Counted from the stretch's first letter, positions 9,106 through 17,433 are shown. The stretch: 47,435 nucleotides of DNA from Pseudomonadota bacterium (GCA_039028935.1 JBCCHD010000030.1:1-47435), one strand, 5' to 3'. Notes: generated from the letters alone by a model not told the origin. A program made the numbers and translations.

Positions 9106-9530
9106 TGGGCGTATGGCAAGGGGACGCCGCGTCGATTTTATCCGTTCGATCGGCCATGCGAGTGCGCCATACGGGTCTACCCGTAGAGAAATTGGAGTGG
9201 TTGCGTGGTAAATCATTGAAAAGTGGCGCAAAAAACTAAACAGTCAAGTGGCGCGTGAAAAGTGTGCAGGGTATACTCACTCGGCAGGAGTCTCGCAACA
9301 CCCCGCATCTAAGATGATCTTTCGTACAGGAGTGCATGATCGCCTGGGTGTCCGTGTCGCAGTGTGTTTTGTGGACGCAGCGTCTCAAGGCACTCTGGGC
9401 ACCGGTGTTGCCCTGCTAAAAAAGCGACGGGTAATTGACCAGACTTGGGATGGGACGGTCGACGATCATAAAGCAGCGTGCGTTGTAGAAGCGAGGCGGC
9501 TGCACCGATAAATAGAATCAGGGGATTCAC
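9106..9530 (+). promoter_or_regulatory. 425-bp region upstream of the giant surface-protein gene
   Basis: No convincing gene is present. TATACT at 9272-9277 is a good -10 element, but its -35 is poor, so it may depend on an activator. It would give a leader of about 245 nt. AAGTGGCGC occurs twice (about 9222 and 9246) just upstream of this -10 and could be a regulator half-site. The ribosome-binding site CAGGGGATTCAC precedes the ATG at 9531. Confidence 0.35.
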
Positions 9531-12500
9531 ATGAGTTCGAATGTATGGGCGAGCGCGGCTCGCTGGGTACGCGTGGCATCAGGTCTTTTAGTCGCCATGA
9601 TCGCGTTGAGTGCACCGTCAGTGATGGCGCAAACCGAAACACTGACCTACGCCGGCGAGGTGGATGATGCAACTGGCGCATTCGTCGCACTGACGCCAGT
9701 CGGGACGATCGTCGGTGGTCCGATAGTGGTGGATGAAGCCGCCTTGCTCGCCGGTTCGATTGGTATTGCTGATATTGTTTCGATCGACGTAAATGTGGGT
9801 GGTTTTTGTTTTGCTACCGGCATGGGCGATTGTGGAGGCGTTGGCACGCTAGTCCCGATCACGTCAATCGATGCGGCCGCGATAACGGGCTCAGCGGGTA
9901 CCTTGGCCGGCAACTTCACCGTGACGGCATTTTCTCCGACCTTCATGGTCTCTATTCCCATTTCCTTTGATTTGGATGCGGCCTCCTTTTCGGCAGATGG
10001 CGGTGCGTTGGGCACGGTAGGCGGTTTTGGCTCGCTGACATCACCGCTGGCCGCGGCACCTGAAATCGACACCACGCCAGCAGCCGGCGCCGCGGCGATT
10101 GATTTTGGCGATGTCGCGACGGGTTCAGGCGCGCAAGCGCAAACCATCATGGTGAGTAACACCGGCACCGGACCGCTGACGATTTCGTCGGTCACGACCA
10201 CCGGTGCGCCGGGTGATCTGGTTGTAACGAACACCTGTGATGCAGCGCCGATTGCGGCGGGTGGAATGTGTGAGGTCACAGCAACCCTGACGCCCACAAT
10301 CGAAGCGGCGATCAGTGCGAACATTTCCATTGCGTCGGATGACGCGGATGAGTCCGTGCTCGATTTTGGCGTGTTGGCTAATGTGGTTGCACCGGCTGCA
10401 CTGAGCTCCGATGCACCAATCGGCATGGCGCTCATGATCGACTCGGTGGCCGTGGGTGGTACGACAACCGGCGTTGTCACCGTCACCAACACGGGCGGAC
10501 TGGCGGCGACGTTGGGCACAGCGACCATGCCCGGCGCACCGTTTGCGCTAACCGCCCAAGACCTCTGTTCGGGTCAGGTGCTTGCGCCGGCCGGCATGTG
10601 CACGATCGAGGTTGAGTTCTCACCGACTGCGTCTGGCGCCTTTGACAGCACGTTTTCAATCGACCTGGCGACACCGGGAGCGGGCACCAATGCCGACATC
10701 GCCGTCATGTCCTCAACGCTCGATCCGGCGGTTATGGCCTCGGCTGACCCGATCCTGATTGGCGACACCATCGTGGGCGACACCAACACTGAAGTGCTCA
10801 CATTGACGAATACGGGTGACGCGGACTTACTGGTTAGCGCGGTGACCGGATTGGCGGCGCCGTTTTCGGTAGCAGCCGATACCTGCACTGGAACGCCGGT
10901 GGCGCCGATGGCCATGTGCATGATCACCATTGAATTTGCGCCGACGGTTGAGGCGGCCGTGATGGACATCATCGAAATCGCCAGTAATGATCCGGCGTCA
11001 CCACTGAACATAGACGTTTCGGCAAACGGCACCGCGATGCTGTTGCCAAACATAAACGTCGCGCCATTGGCGATCGATTTCGCACCCGCAGTGCTGCTGG
11101 GAACAAGCGAGACCGAAACGGTGACCGTGAGTAATCTGGGTACCGCTGATCTCAACATTACGAGCATCACGGTATCGGCCGGGTCCGCGGATTTCACGAT
11201 CATGAATAACTGTGGTGCGATGCTCGCCACGGCGGCGTCTTGCACGGTTGATGTGACCTATACGCCGTCGGCAGCGGGCAATGCCATGGCTACACTGTCG
11301 ATTGTGTCTGACGATCCTGATACGCCGACGGCCGATGTGGCATTGAGCGGTAGTGGTGTGGCGCCAGCACCTGAAATTGACGTATCCGCCACCGCGTTGA
11401 TGTTCGGTTCCATTCTCGCCAATGCAACCGCAACGTTGGATCTCACAGTGAGTAATACCGGTACGGCTGATTTGGTAATCAGCGGTGTCACGATTGGTGG
11501 TGCCGATTCCGGCGTCTTTGCGCAAACCAATGACTGTGCCACAGTGACTGCGGGCGGCAATTGCGTGGTGTCGGTCACCTTTGATCCGATGATGGTGATC
11601 GATGCGACTGCAACTCTGACCATCGCGTCCAACGATGCGGATGAAGCCATGCTGGATGTGGCGCTCACAGGTATGGCGACACCGGTTCCGGAGCCAATGA
11701 TCGTCGTACCCGCGGGTCTGGATATTGGTGGGGTCAATGCCGGAACAACGGGCACGGGTACGATCACTGTTGAGAATATGGGCACGGCCGATCTGGTCAT
11801 TTCCAGTGTGATGCTCAACGGCACGAGTACCGATTTTGCCCAAACCAATGCGTGTGGCACGGTCGCGCCGAGTGCGACGTGTGACATCGAATTAACGTTT
11901 ACGCCCGCCACACCCGGTGCGGCGACGATCGATGTAGTGATTGATTCCAATGATGCGGATAATCCAACCAGCACGGTACCGGTGACGGCCGAAGCACTGA
12001 TTGCGGTGGCTCAAATCAGTAATACGGCGTTCAACTTTGGCAGCGTACGAATCGGTGAGACCGGCACCAATACGGTGATGATCACCAATGCTGGCAATAT
12101 CGACTTGATGGTGACCGGGGCGACCTTGGGCGGTACGGATGCGGCGAGTTACTCGTTGGCCAATGCCTGCGCGACGTTGGCCGCCGGCGCGTCATGCACC
12201 ATCGATATCACCTACACGCCAGCAGCGGAGGGGGCAAGCATGGCCACACTGACGATCACAACTTCTGACTTGGCGTTGCCGACCGCGGATGTCGCGTTGA
12301 GTGCGGCCGGTGCACCGCGCGAACCGGTGGTGGTGACGGTGTCGACCGAAGGCGGTAGCGGTGGTGTCGGTAGCTTGGGCTGGTTGAGTCTGGCCGGCGT
12401 GCTGCTGGCCGTGGCGCGGCGTTTGCGCCTAGGCGCGTTAATGCTGGCGCTCGGCCTGAGTGCTGCGGCGATGGCGGATGACCATGATGCGTCCTACTGG

Positions 12501-13073
12501 TACGCCGGGGTCGCCTTTGGTGGTGCGGACGGTCAAGCTGATGTGGCGGCCATCCGCAGCGGTATTGAGGAAGCGGTGAATGTCGAGTCGATCGACATTG
12601 GTGATGATGACACAGGGTTTAAAGGCTTTGTGGGTTTTCAGGCTACCGAGCACTTAGGCGTTGAGCTGGGTTACGTCGATCTGGGCGAAGCGGATATCGA
12701 TTTGCAACTGGGTGATGTAACGCTAGAAACGTTGCCGCTCATTTCGCGTACGGTGTCGGGCAACCTGTCGTTGCTCGGTAGTGGCGTGTTTGGCTCGGTC
12801 GTTGCACGCCAGTCAATTGGTGAGCACCTAGGTGTGATGGCGCGGGTGGGGCTCATCAGCTGGGAAGTGGAAACGACCATTGGCGGGTCCACCAGCACTG
12901 GCGCATTGAATATCGAAGAGGTGGAGTCCGGTACAGACTTTACGTTCGGCATCGGTGTTGAAGGGTGGTTTGGTGAGAATAAGCGGTTCGGCGTTCGCGG
13001 CGAATGGGAGCGCTTTGAACTCGGCGAACAAGACGCCGAATTTCTCTCCTTAGGTATCCTGTACCGATTCTGA
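9531..13073 (+). CDS. Giant secreted protein: paralogous head, 7 choice-of-anchor D repeats, CTERM tag, beta-barrel
   Basis: A 1180-residue protein in five parts. (1) A signal peptide, probably cut after VMA (33). (2) A head module (about 37-165), 106 of 129 residues identical to the small protein at 15865. (3) Seven Ig-like repeats of about 105 residues (177-930) of the choice-of-anchor D / ASPM-SPD2-Hydin type, most with a conserved Cys pair (N/D-x-C ... C-x-[IV]). (4) GGSGG (941-945), a hydrophobic stretch (949-962) and RRLR (963-966), which looks like a GlyGly-CTERM rhombosortase-type signal. (5) In frame, GALMLALGLSAAAMA (968-982), which resembles a second signal peptide cut before Asp983, then a barrel of about 198 residues ending YRF, like OmpA-type outer-membrane proteins. 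No stop or frameshift separates the parts. The role is probably surface display or adhesion. A GTG at 12411 could start the barrel part as a separate protein. Confidence 0.85.
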   Translation: MSSNVWASAARWVRVASGLLVAMIALSAPSVMAQTETLTYAGEVDDATGAFVALTPVGTIVGGPIVVDEAALLAGSIGIADIVSIDVNVGGFCFATGMGDCGGVGTLVPITSIDAAAITGSAGTLAGNFTVTAFSPTFMVSIPISFDLDAASFSADGGALGTVGGFGSLTSPLAAAPEIDTTPAAGAAAIDFGDVATGSGAQAQTIMVSNTGTGPLTISSVTTTGAPGDLVVTNTCDAAPIAAGGMCEVTATLTPTIEAAISANISIASDDADESVLDFGVLANVVAPAALSSDAPIGMALMIDSVAVGGTTTGVVTVTNTGGLAATLGTATMPGAPFALTAQDLCSGQVLAPAGMCTIEVEFSPTASGAFDSTFSIDLATPGAGTNADIAVMSSTLDPAVMASADPILIGDTIVGDTNTEVLTLTNTGDADLLVSAVTGLAAPFSVAADTCTGTPVAPMAMCMITIEFAPTVEAAVMDIIEIASNDPASPLNIDVSANGTAMLLPNINVAPLAIDFAPAVLLGTSETETVTVSNLGTADLNITSITVSAGSADFTIMNNCGAMLATAASCTVDVTYTPSAAGNAMATLSIVSDDPDTPTADVALSGSGVAPAPEIDVSATALMFGSILANATATLDLTVSNTGTADLVISGVTIGGADSGVFAQTNDCATVTAGGNCVVSVTFDPMMVIDATATLTIASNDADEAMLDVALTGMATPVPEPMIVVPAGLDIGGVNAGTTGTGTITVENMGTADLVISSVMLNGTSTDFAQTNACGTVAPSATCDIELTFTPATPGAATIDVVIDSNDADNPTSTVPVTAEALIAVAQISNTAFNFGSVRIGETGTNTVMITNAGNIDLMVTGATLGGTDAASYSLANACATLAAGASCTIDITYTPAAEGASMATLTITTSDLALPTADVALSAAGAPREPVVVTVSTEGGSGGVGSLGWLSLAGVLLAVARRLRLGALMLALGLSAAAMADDHDASYWYAGVAFGGADGQADVAAIRSGIEEAVNVESIDIGDDDTGFKGFVGFQATEHLGVELGYVDLGEADIDLQLGDVTLETLPLISRTVSGNLSLLGSGVFGSVVARQSIGEHLGVMARVGLISWEVETTIGGSTSTGALNIEEVESGTDFTFGIGVEGWFGENKRFGVRGEWERFELGEQDAEFLSLGILYRF
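10059..12320 (+). repeat. Seven tandem choice-of-anchor D Ig-like repeats in coding DNA
   Basis: Seven units of 100-115 residues, beginning about PEIDTTPA, ALSSDAP, VMASADP, PNINVAP, PEIDVSA, PEPMIVV and AQISNTA. Each has the core pattern F-G-x-V ... T-V-x-x-x-N-x-G-x-x-x-L, then a Cys about 25 residues on, A-x-x-x-C, F-x-P, and I-x-S-x-D. The units have diverged at the DNA level, so this is an old expansion and not a recent tandem duplication. Confidence 0.8.
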
Positions 13074-13102
13074 TCAACACGTTTAATAAGCCTACACAGC
13101 AA

Positions 13103-13130
13103 GCTGGGGGCGCAATGCCCCCAGCCGTTT
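13103..13130 (+). terminator. Hairpin terminator after the giant surface-protein gene
   Basis: GCTGGGGGC (13103-13111) pairs perfectly with GCCCCCAGC (13117-13125) around a GCAAT loop. The following T-tract is short (CGTTTGCT), so termination may be partial and allow some read-through into the receptor gene at 13260. Confidence 0.6.
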
Positions 13131-13259
13131 GCTCGACACTGACCGCTCGGGCGTTGCTTGTGAACTGCCGCCGTTTTCCAGCGCGTATCAGGCCCCTCAC
13201 CGTGCCGTTTTCGGCCGTACCCATTCGCTGCTGAATTGTACGTAGCTATCGGAGTGACT

Positions 13260-15575
13260 ATGACTAACCGCTTATTTTCCCCTGCTGGTGTCTCGTGTGT
13301 TGCCGTTGTCTGTGCCGTATCATTAGGCGCGGGAGATGTGCAGGCGCAAACATTGGAAGAAGTGTTTGTAACCGCACAAAAGCGAACCGAATCGTTGGAG
13401 GATGTGCCAATTTCGATTACTGCAATCGCGGGCGACGAGATTGCGCGCAATGGGATCGGTAATGTCGATGCACTGCAGGCACGCATTCCCAACTTCAATA
13501 TGTCGACTGCCGCCGTGTCGACTGAAATCTATATTCGCGGTGTCGGCAGTGGTGCGAACGATGGATTCGAACAATCGGTCGGCATGTTTGTCGATGGAGT
13601 GTTCGGCGGACGCGGTCGACAGTTTCGCGCGCCGTTTCTTGATCTTGAGCGATTGGAAGTGCTGCGCGGGCCGCAAGGTGTGCTCTTGGGTAAAAACACG
13701 ATCGCTGGGGCAGTCAATATCGCCACTGCCAAACCCACTTCAGAGTTTACCGGTTCGCTATCCGCGTCCTACGATGACCGGCTAGAAGAGGGGACCGCCA
13801 CGCTGGTCTTGTCTGGACCGTTTTCGGATAGCACCCGGGGTCGCATGGCCGTTACCGGGTTAAAAAGCGAAGGGTATTTGTTTAATACGGTCGACCAGCA
13901 GCCCGAGATGCAGCGTGAGGAATTTACGGCGCGGGGCATTATCGAACATGACTTCAGTGACGCGGTCACGGCGCGTCTCAAGTACGAATCGGGTTCATTT
14001 GACACCGATGGGAGTCGTTTTGTTATTAACGATGTGGGGCCGTTTGAAGACGTCTTTGTCTCCTTCGACGAGAACTTTACCCAAGACCGCTATCGCTCTT
14101 CAAAAGGTGGGCTTGGTGGTGAGGATGAGTTTGATGAAACCACTACCACTAACGCAGCGCTCACGGTTGATTGGGAGTGGGAGAACCACACCTTTACCTC
14201 GGTAACCGGTTATTCCAATTTTGAGTTTCGTCGCTTGCTCGATTCGGACTTCTCGGCGATTCCGCTGATTATTACTGAAACGATCCCCGAGATTTTCGAA
14301 CAGGTCTCTCAGGAATTTCGGTTGAGCTCCGATCCGGGTAACCGCATTGACTATATTCTGGGGCTGTACTGGCAAACCAATCGACTCGATACGCTTCGAG
14401 AAACCAGTATCGATGGTGACACGCTTGCCGCCTTGCTCTTAGGGCCGCTGAATAATCCGCTCGGTGCGGCCGCCACACGCACCACCGGCAAAACCTTTCA
14501 AAAATTTGAACAAAAAGCCGACAGCTTTGCCGCGTTCGCTCAGCTAACCTGGAATATCACCGATCGGTTTCGTACCACTGCGGGCGTTCGTTATTCTGAG
14601 GAGGATAAGTCGGCGCTGCAATTCGTTCGGCTCGAGACGTTAGATGGTCAATTAAATACCGACCCGCTGAGTATTCAACTTACTGAACTCTTTTTCGGGT
14701 TTACCAACCATCGGTTTGAAGGTGAACGTTCGGAGTCGGATGTGTCGCCATCCGTCAATGTGCAGTTTGATTTTAATGACGACATCATGCTCTACGGCAC
14801 CTGGGCACGCGGGTTTAAAGCCGGTGGATTCAATGCGCAGGAGCGCGGCGACGACATTGCGCTGTTCGAGTTTGAAGAAGAGCAGGCGACAACCATCGAG
14901 GCGGGTCTAAAAGGGCGGTTTCTCAATGGCGCGGCGCGACTCAATGTTAATTTTTTCCGATCGGTCTATGACGACTTGCAGGTGAGCTCGTTCAATGGGG
15001 TCACGTTTATCGTGGGCAACGCGGCCGAATCCGAATCGACCGGCGTCGAAATTGACGGCGCCTGGGCGTTAAGCGAACACGTCGAGATCGGCGCAGCGGT
15101 GGCCACGCTGGACGCGACTTACACGTCGTTTCCAAACGGTCCGTGTTTTGCGGGCGACGAGCGACCCGAGTGCACCGATATCAGTTCTTTGGGCGCCCGC
15201 GATTTATCGGGCGAGCGTGTGGGCTATGATCCGGAGTTTTCAGGGAACGTCTATCTGCGTGGACGGGTTGAACTCAACAATGACTATCTGGTTACGTACG
15301 GGGCTGATTGGACGTTTACGGATGGGTTTTTCTACAACGCGGATCTTGATCCGGCGGACTTTCAAGAGCCATTCGGCTTGTTTGATGTGCGTTTGGGTTA
15401 CGGTCCTGCTAATGGCCGATGGGAAATAGCGATAGTGGGGCAAAACTTGACCGAAGAGCTGACCAATGGCAGTTACGGTTCGGACATCCCCTTGCTGACG
15501 GGCGCACACTTCAGTGCTTCGATCCCGCCGCGGCGAGTGGCGCTTCAATGGAACTGGCGATTCGGGTCGCTTTGA
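13260..15575 (+). CDS. TonB-dependent outer-membrane receptor
   Basis: A 771-residue receptor. The signal peptide is probably cut after VQA (29). A TonB-box-like EEVFVTAQKR (33-42) follows, then the plug domain (about 45-160) with IYIRGVGSG, SVGMFVDGVF, LERLEVLRGPQGVLLGKNTIAGAVNI and related motifs. The 22-strand barrel runs from about 165 to the end and closes with RRVALQWNWRF. Energised by TonB-ExbBD, such receptors import siderophores, cobalamin, glycans or other large ligands. The sequence does not reveal the ligand, and no transporter or catabolic genes are adjacent. The subfamily resembles the many generic receptors of marine gammaproteobacteria. GGAG five bases before ATG 13260 fixes the start; an in-frame GTG upstream is less likely. 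It lies between two genes for proteins that share a module, so a common ligand-handling role is possible but unproven. Confidence 0.92.
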   Translation: MTNRLFSPAGVSCVAVVCAVSLGAGDVQAQTLEEVFVTAQKRTESLEDVPISITAIAGDEIARNGIGNVDALQARIPNFNMSTAAVSTEIYIRGVGSGANDGFEQSVGMFVDGVFGGRGRQFRAPFLDLERLEVLRGPQGVLLGKNTIAGAVNIATAKPTSEFTGSLSASYDDRLEEGTATLVLSGPFSDSTRGRMAVTGLKSEGYLFNTVDQQPEMQREEFTARGIIEHDFSDAVTARLKYESGSFDTDGSRFVINDVGPFEDVFVSFDENFTQDRYRSSKGGLGGEDEFDETTTTNAALTVDWEWENHTFTSVTGYSNFEFRRLLDSDFSAIPLIITETIPEIFEQVSQEFRLSSDPGNRIDYILGLYWQTNRLDTLRETSIDGDTLAALLLGPLNNPLGAAATRTTGKTFQKFEQKADSFAAFAQLTWNITDRFRTTAGVRYSEEDKSALQFVRLETLDGQLNTDPLSIQLTELFFGFTNHRFEGERSESDVSPSVNVQFDFNDDIMLYGTWARGFKAGGFNAQERGDDIALFEFEEEQATTIEAGLKGRFLNGAARLNVNFFRSVYDDLQVSSFNGVTFIVGNAAESESTGVEIDGAWALSEHVEIGAAVATLDATYTSFPNGPCFAGDERPECTDISSLGARDLSGERVGYDPEFSGNVYLRGRVELNNDYLVTYGADWTFTDGFFYNADLDPADFQEPFGLFDVRLGYGPANGRWEIAIVGQNLTEELTNGSYGSDIPLLTGAHFSASIPPRRVALQWNWRFGSL

Positions 15576-15864
15576 TTACGAAGCGTGTCGAACTGCAGCG
15601 TTAAGGCAACATAAAACCCCGAAATGTCGGCGTTTTTTGGTTTCAACGTTAACCAAAACCCGATCGATTCGGACGATTTTTGCGTCGATTACGACGTTAG
15701 GGATGCGAATCGTAGATTTATGTGCGTTTTCCAAAAGTTATGTGAAATTCGATAGTGCGGTTGACGATTCACTGGGCTATCATGTCTCGGCGTTTGGGAT
15801 AGGGGAAACTCTGAACCAGCGTGAACAACGTTGTTATTAATAATAAATACATCGGGGATCTTTC
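15576..15864 (+). promoter_or_regulatory. Intergenic: receptor-gene terminator and leader of the small surface protein
   Basis: A hairpin at 15613-15636 (AAAAC/GTTTT outer and CCGA/TCGG inner stems, one C-C mismatch) followed by T residues probably ends the receptor transcript. The AT-rich stretch 15680-15840 must hold the promoter of the next gene. TTGACG at about 15761 is a possible -35, but no well-spaced -10 was found. GGGGA stands 7 bases before the ATG at 15865. Confidence 0.45.
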
Positions 15865-16425
15865 ATGTTTAAGAAAACACTCTCTGCACTGTTTGTTGCT
15901 CTGGTGGCCTCTGTGTCACTCGGCGCTCAAGCAGCTACTTTGACAATCACAGGCGAAGTGACCACTGCGGGTGGCGCGTTTGTTGCTCTGACGCCAATCG
16001 GCACACCAGTTGGTGGTCCGATCGTCGTTGACGACACGGCCCTTGCGTCTGGTTCAATCGGCATTGCTGACATCATCTCAATCGATGTCAATGTTGGTGG
16101 TTTCTGCTTCGCAACCGGCGCTGGCGACTGTGGCGGCATGGGCACCATTGTGCCAATCACGTCGATCGACAGCGCAGCCATTACTGGCAGCAGCGGTACG
16201 CTGGGTGGTTCGTTCTCAGTAACGGCCTTCTCACCGACCTTCATGGTTTCGATTCCAATCGTGTTTGACCTGGACGCCGGCACCTTCTCTGCTGATGGTG
16301 GCGCTCTGGGTACCGTTGGCGGTACCGTTTCGGTAGAAGCCCCTGCACCCGTTCCAGTGCCAGCAGCTGTTTGGCTGTTCGGTTCTGCTTTGCTCGGCCT
16401 GATGGGTATCCGTCGCCGCGCCTAA
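15865..16425 (+). CDS. Small secreted protein with VPLPA/PEP-CTERM-type sorting signal
   Basis: A 186-residue protein. The signal peptide (MFKKTLSALFVALVASVSLG) is probably cut after AQA (23). The mature part is one module (about 24-155), Gly/Ala/Thr-rich, with a Cys pair in GGFCFATGAGDCGG, predicted to be beta-rich. The C-terminus is VPVPAAVWLFGSALLGLMG followed by IRRRA (163-186): a VPxPA motif, a hydrophobic helix and a basic tail, as in exosortase-processed VPLPA-CTERM proteins. The module is 82% identical (106/129) to the head of the giant protein at 9531. Codons are of the kind seen in highly expressed genes: TTC, ATC and GAC preferred, and only GGT or GGC for Gly. A strong terminator follows. 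It is probably an abundant surface or extracellular-matrix protein. No exosortase gene is in the window. The biochemical function is unknown. Confidence 0.85.
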   Translation: MFKKTLSALFVALVASVSLGAQAATLTITGEVTTAGGAFVALTPIGTPVGGPIVVDDTALASGSIGIADIISIDVNVGGFCFATGAGDCGGMGTIVPITSIDSAAITGSSGTLGGSFSVTAFSPTFMVSIPIVFDLDAGTFSADGGALGTVGGTVSVEAPAPVPVPAAVWLFGSALLGLMGIRRRA

Positions 16426-16454
16426 GTGCAGTATCGGTCTAACGACCAAAGAAG

Positions 16455-16483
16455 CCCCGTCAGGAAACTGGCGGGGTTTTTTT
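16455..16483 (+). terminator. Strong Rho-independent terminator
   Basis: CCCCGTCAG (16455-16463) pairs with CTGGCGGGG (16468-16476) with one G-U pair, closed by a GAAA tetraloop and followed by seven T residues. It ends the small surface-protein transcript and insulates rnpB. Confidence 0.92.
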
Positions 16484-16546
16484 ATGCCCGTCGCGTATCG
16501 CTTAGCGTGTGGTCGTGTCGGCTACAGATGGGCAAGTGGCCTATGG

Positions 16547-16552
16547 TACAGT
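16547..16552 (+). promoter_or_regulatory. rnpB: Probable rnpB promoter, -10 element
   Basis: TACAGT ends seven bases before the predicted first base of RNase P RNA (16559). The -35 region is weak; the nearest candidate is around 16521-16526. Confidence 0.45.
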
Positions 16553-16558
16553 GCGGGC

Positions 16559-16924
16559 GGAGTCAGCCAGGCAGTCGCGGCGAACGTATGCTGAATGCGG
16601 TCGTCGAGGAAAGTCCGGGCTCCATAGGGCAAGGTGCCAGGTAACGCCTGGGAGGCGCGAGCCTACGGAAAGTGCCACAGAAAACATACCGCCTAAGCAC
16701 GCTGTGCCGGTAAGGGTGAAATGGTGTCGGTAAGAGCGCACCGCGCCGATGGCAACATCGACGGCAGGGTAAACCCCACCTGGAGCAAGACCAAATAGGA
16801 AAGCGGCGGCTTCGGCTGCGATCGTGGCCCACGATGCTTTCGGGTAGGTTGCTTGAGCATACTGGCGACGGTGTGCCTAGATGAATGGCTGTCCACGACA
16901 GAACCCGGCTTATCGGCTGACTCC
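16559..16924 (+). ncRNA. rnpB: RNase P RNA component (M1-type, class A)
   Basis: The catalytic RNA that matures tRNA 5' ends. The termini pair: GGAGTCAGCC (16559-16568) with GGCTGACTCC (16915-16924). Inside are the universally conserved blocks GAGGAAAGTCCGGGCTCC (16607-16624), AGGGTGAAA, GGTAAGAGCGCACCGC, GGTAAACCCCACC, AGCAAGACCAAATAGG and the 3' block CTAGATGAATGGCTGTCCACGACAGAACCCGGCTTATCGG (positions 16878-16916; only partly needed for recognition). Order and spacing match E. coli M1 RNA. A T5 run (16925-16929) directly after the terminal stem serves as terminator. It is on the same strand as the downstream dcw cluster, a common gammaproteobacterial placement between rsmI and mraZ. Boundaries are inferred from the terminal pairing and should be accurate to a few bases. 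Confidence 0.97.
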
Positions 16925-16929
16925 TTTTT

Positions 16930-17404
16930 CCCCTCGTTTCCTTCGACTAAAGCGGATGATCCTGCCGGTGCGATCGTCTCGTGCGATGCGAATCGCGTTG
17001 CGTGCGGGGCACTGGCGCGATCGCGAGCCAAAAACGCCGGGTTCGATTGGCCAGACGGTGGGCTCGACGCCGATTTCCTATGCGCACGCCCACACTATCC
17101 GTTTCCGCTCACTAGAAAGCTCTTAAAAACAGAGAGTTAAATATCAATAATTGATCAGAATCTTGCCGCTTTTACACCGCCCCTGCGCCGTTTTGACACG
17201 CATGCTCAACGGGATTGCGGAAGTTGAGGAGCGGAAGCCAATTGGCTGGTTCATTCGGGCGGTCATTTTAACGACTGAATGAACTTTACAGTCCGCCGCA
17301 AGTAACCATCCCAAGCTCATGATTTTCGGATGATTACATCGAAAAAAAACCCTAGAAAGGCGAGCTAAGTCCCTGTCAGTTCTACACTTTTCGCCTAAAA
17401 GCGG
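16930..17404. other. 475-bp spacer between rnpB and the dcw promoter
   Basis: No gene was recognised. Inverted repeats are ATCAAT-A-ATTGAT (17143-17155) and GTTCATTC (17249-17256) with GAATGAAC (17277-17284); the latter encloses a GTC/GAC inner pair, so it could fold as an interrupted hairpin. A TTGACA at 17194 lacks a suitable -10. Poly-A (17341-17348) precedes the mapped dcw promoter. Confidence 0.4.
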
Positions 17405-17433
17405 TTGACCGCAACCGACGCGCTAAATATAGT
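17405..17433 (+). promoter_or_regulatory. Pmra promoter of the dcw cluster
   Basis: TTGACC (17405-17410), a 17-bp spacer and TATAGT (17428-17433) form a near-consensus sigma-70 promoter about 60 bp upstream of the mraZ start. It is placed to drive the whole mraZ-ftsZ series. The first MraZ box begins on the last base of the -10 element. Confidence 0.85.

Noticed and set aside
9248-9511. An 87-codon frame upstream of the giant gene
   Set aside because: No ribosome-binding site and no recognisable features; it overlaps the likely promoter TATACT at 9272.
9647-11974. Several long open frames on the minus strand opposite the giant surface-protein gene (up to 293 codons)
   Set aside because: They mirror the low-complexity Ala/Thr/Val/Gly codons of the plus-strand gene. 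They have no ribosome-binding sites or recognisable domains, while the plus-strand product has clear repeats.
10059-12320. Periodic repeats of about 315 bp considered as a possible CRISPR or satellite array
   Set aside because: The repeats are protein domain units in one open frame, diverged in DNA, with no short identical repeats and spacers.
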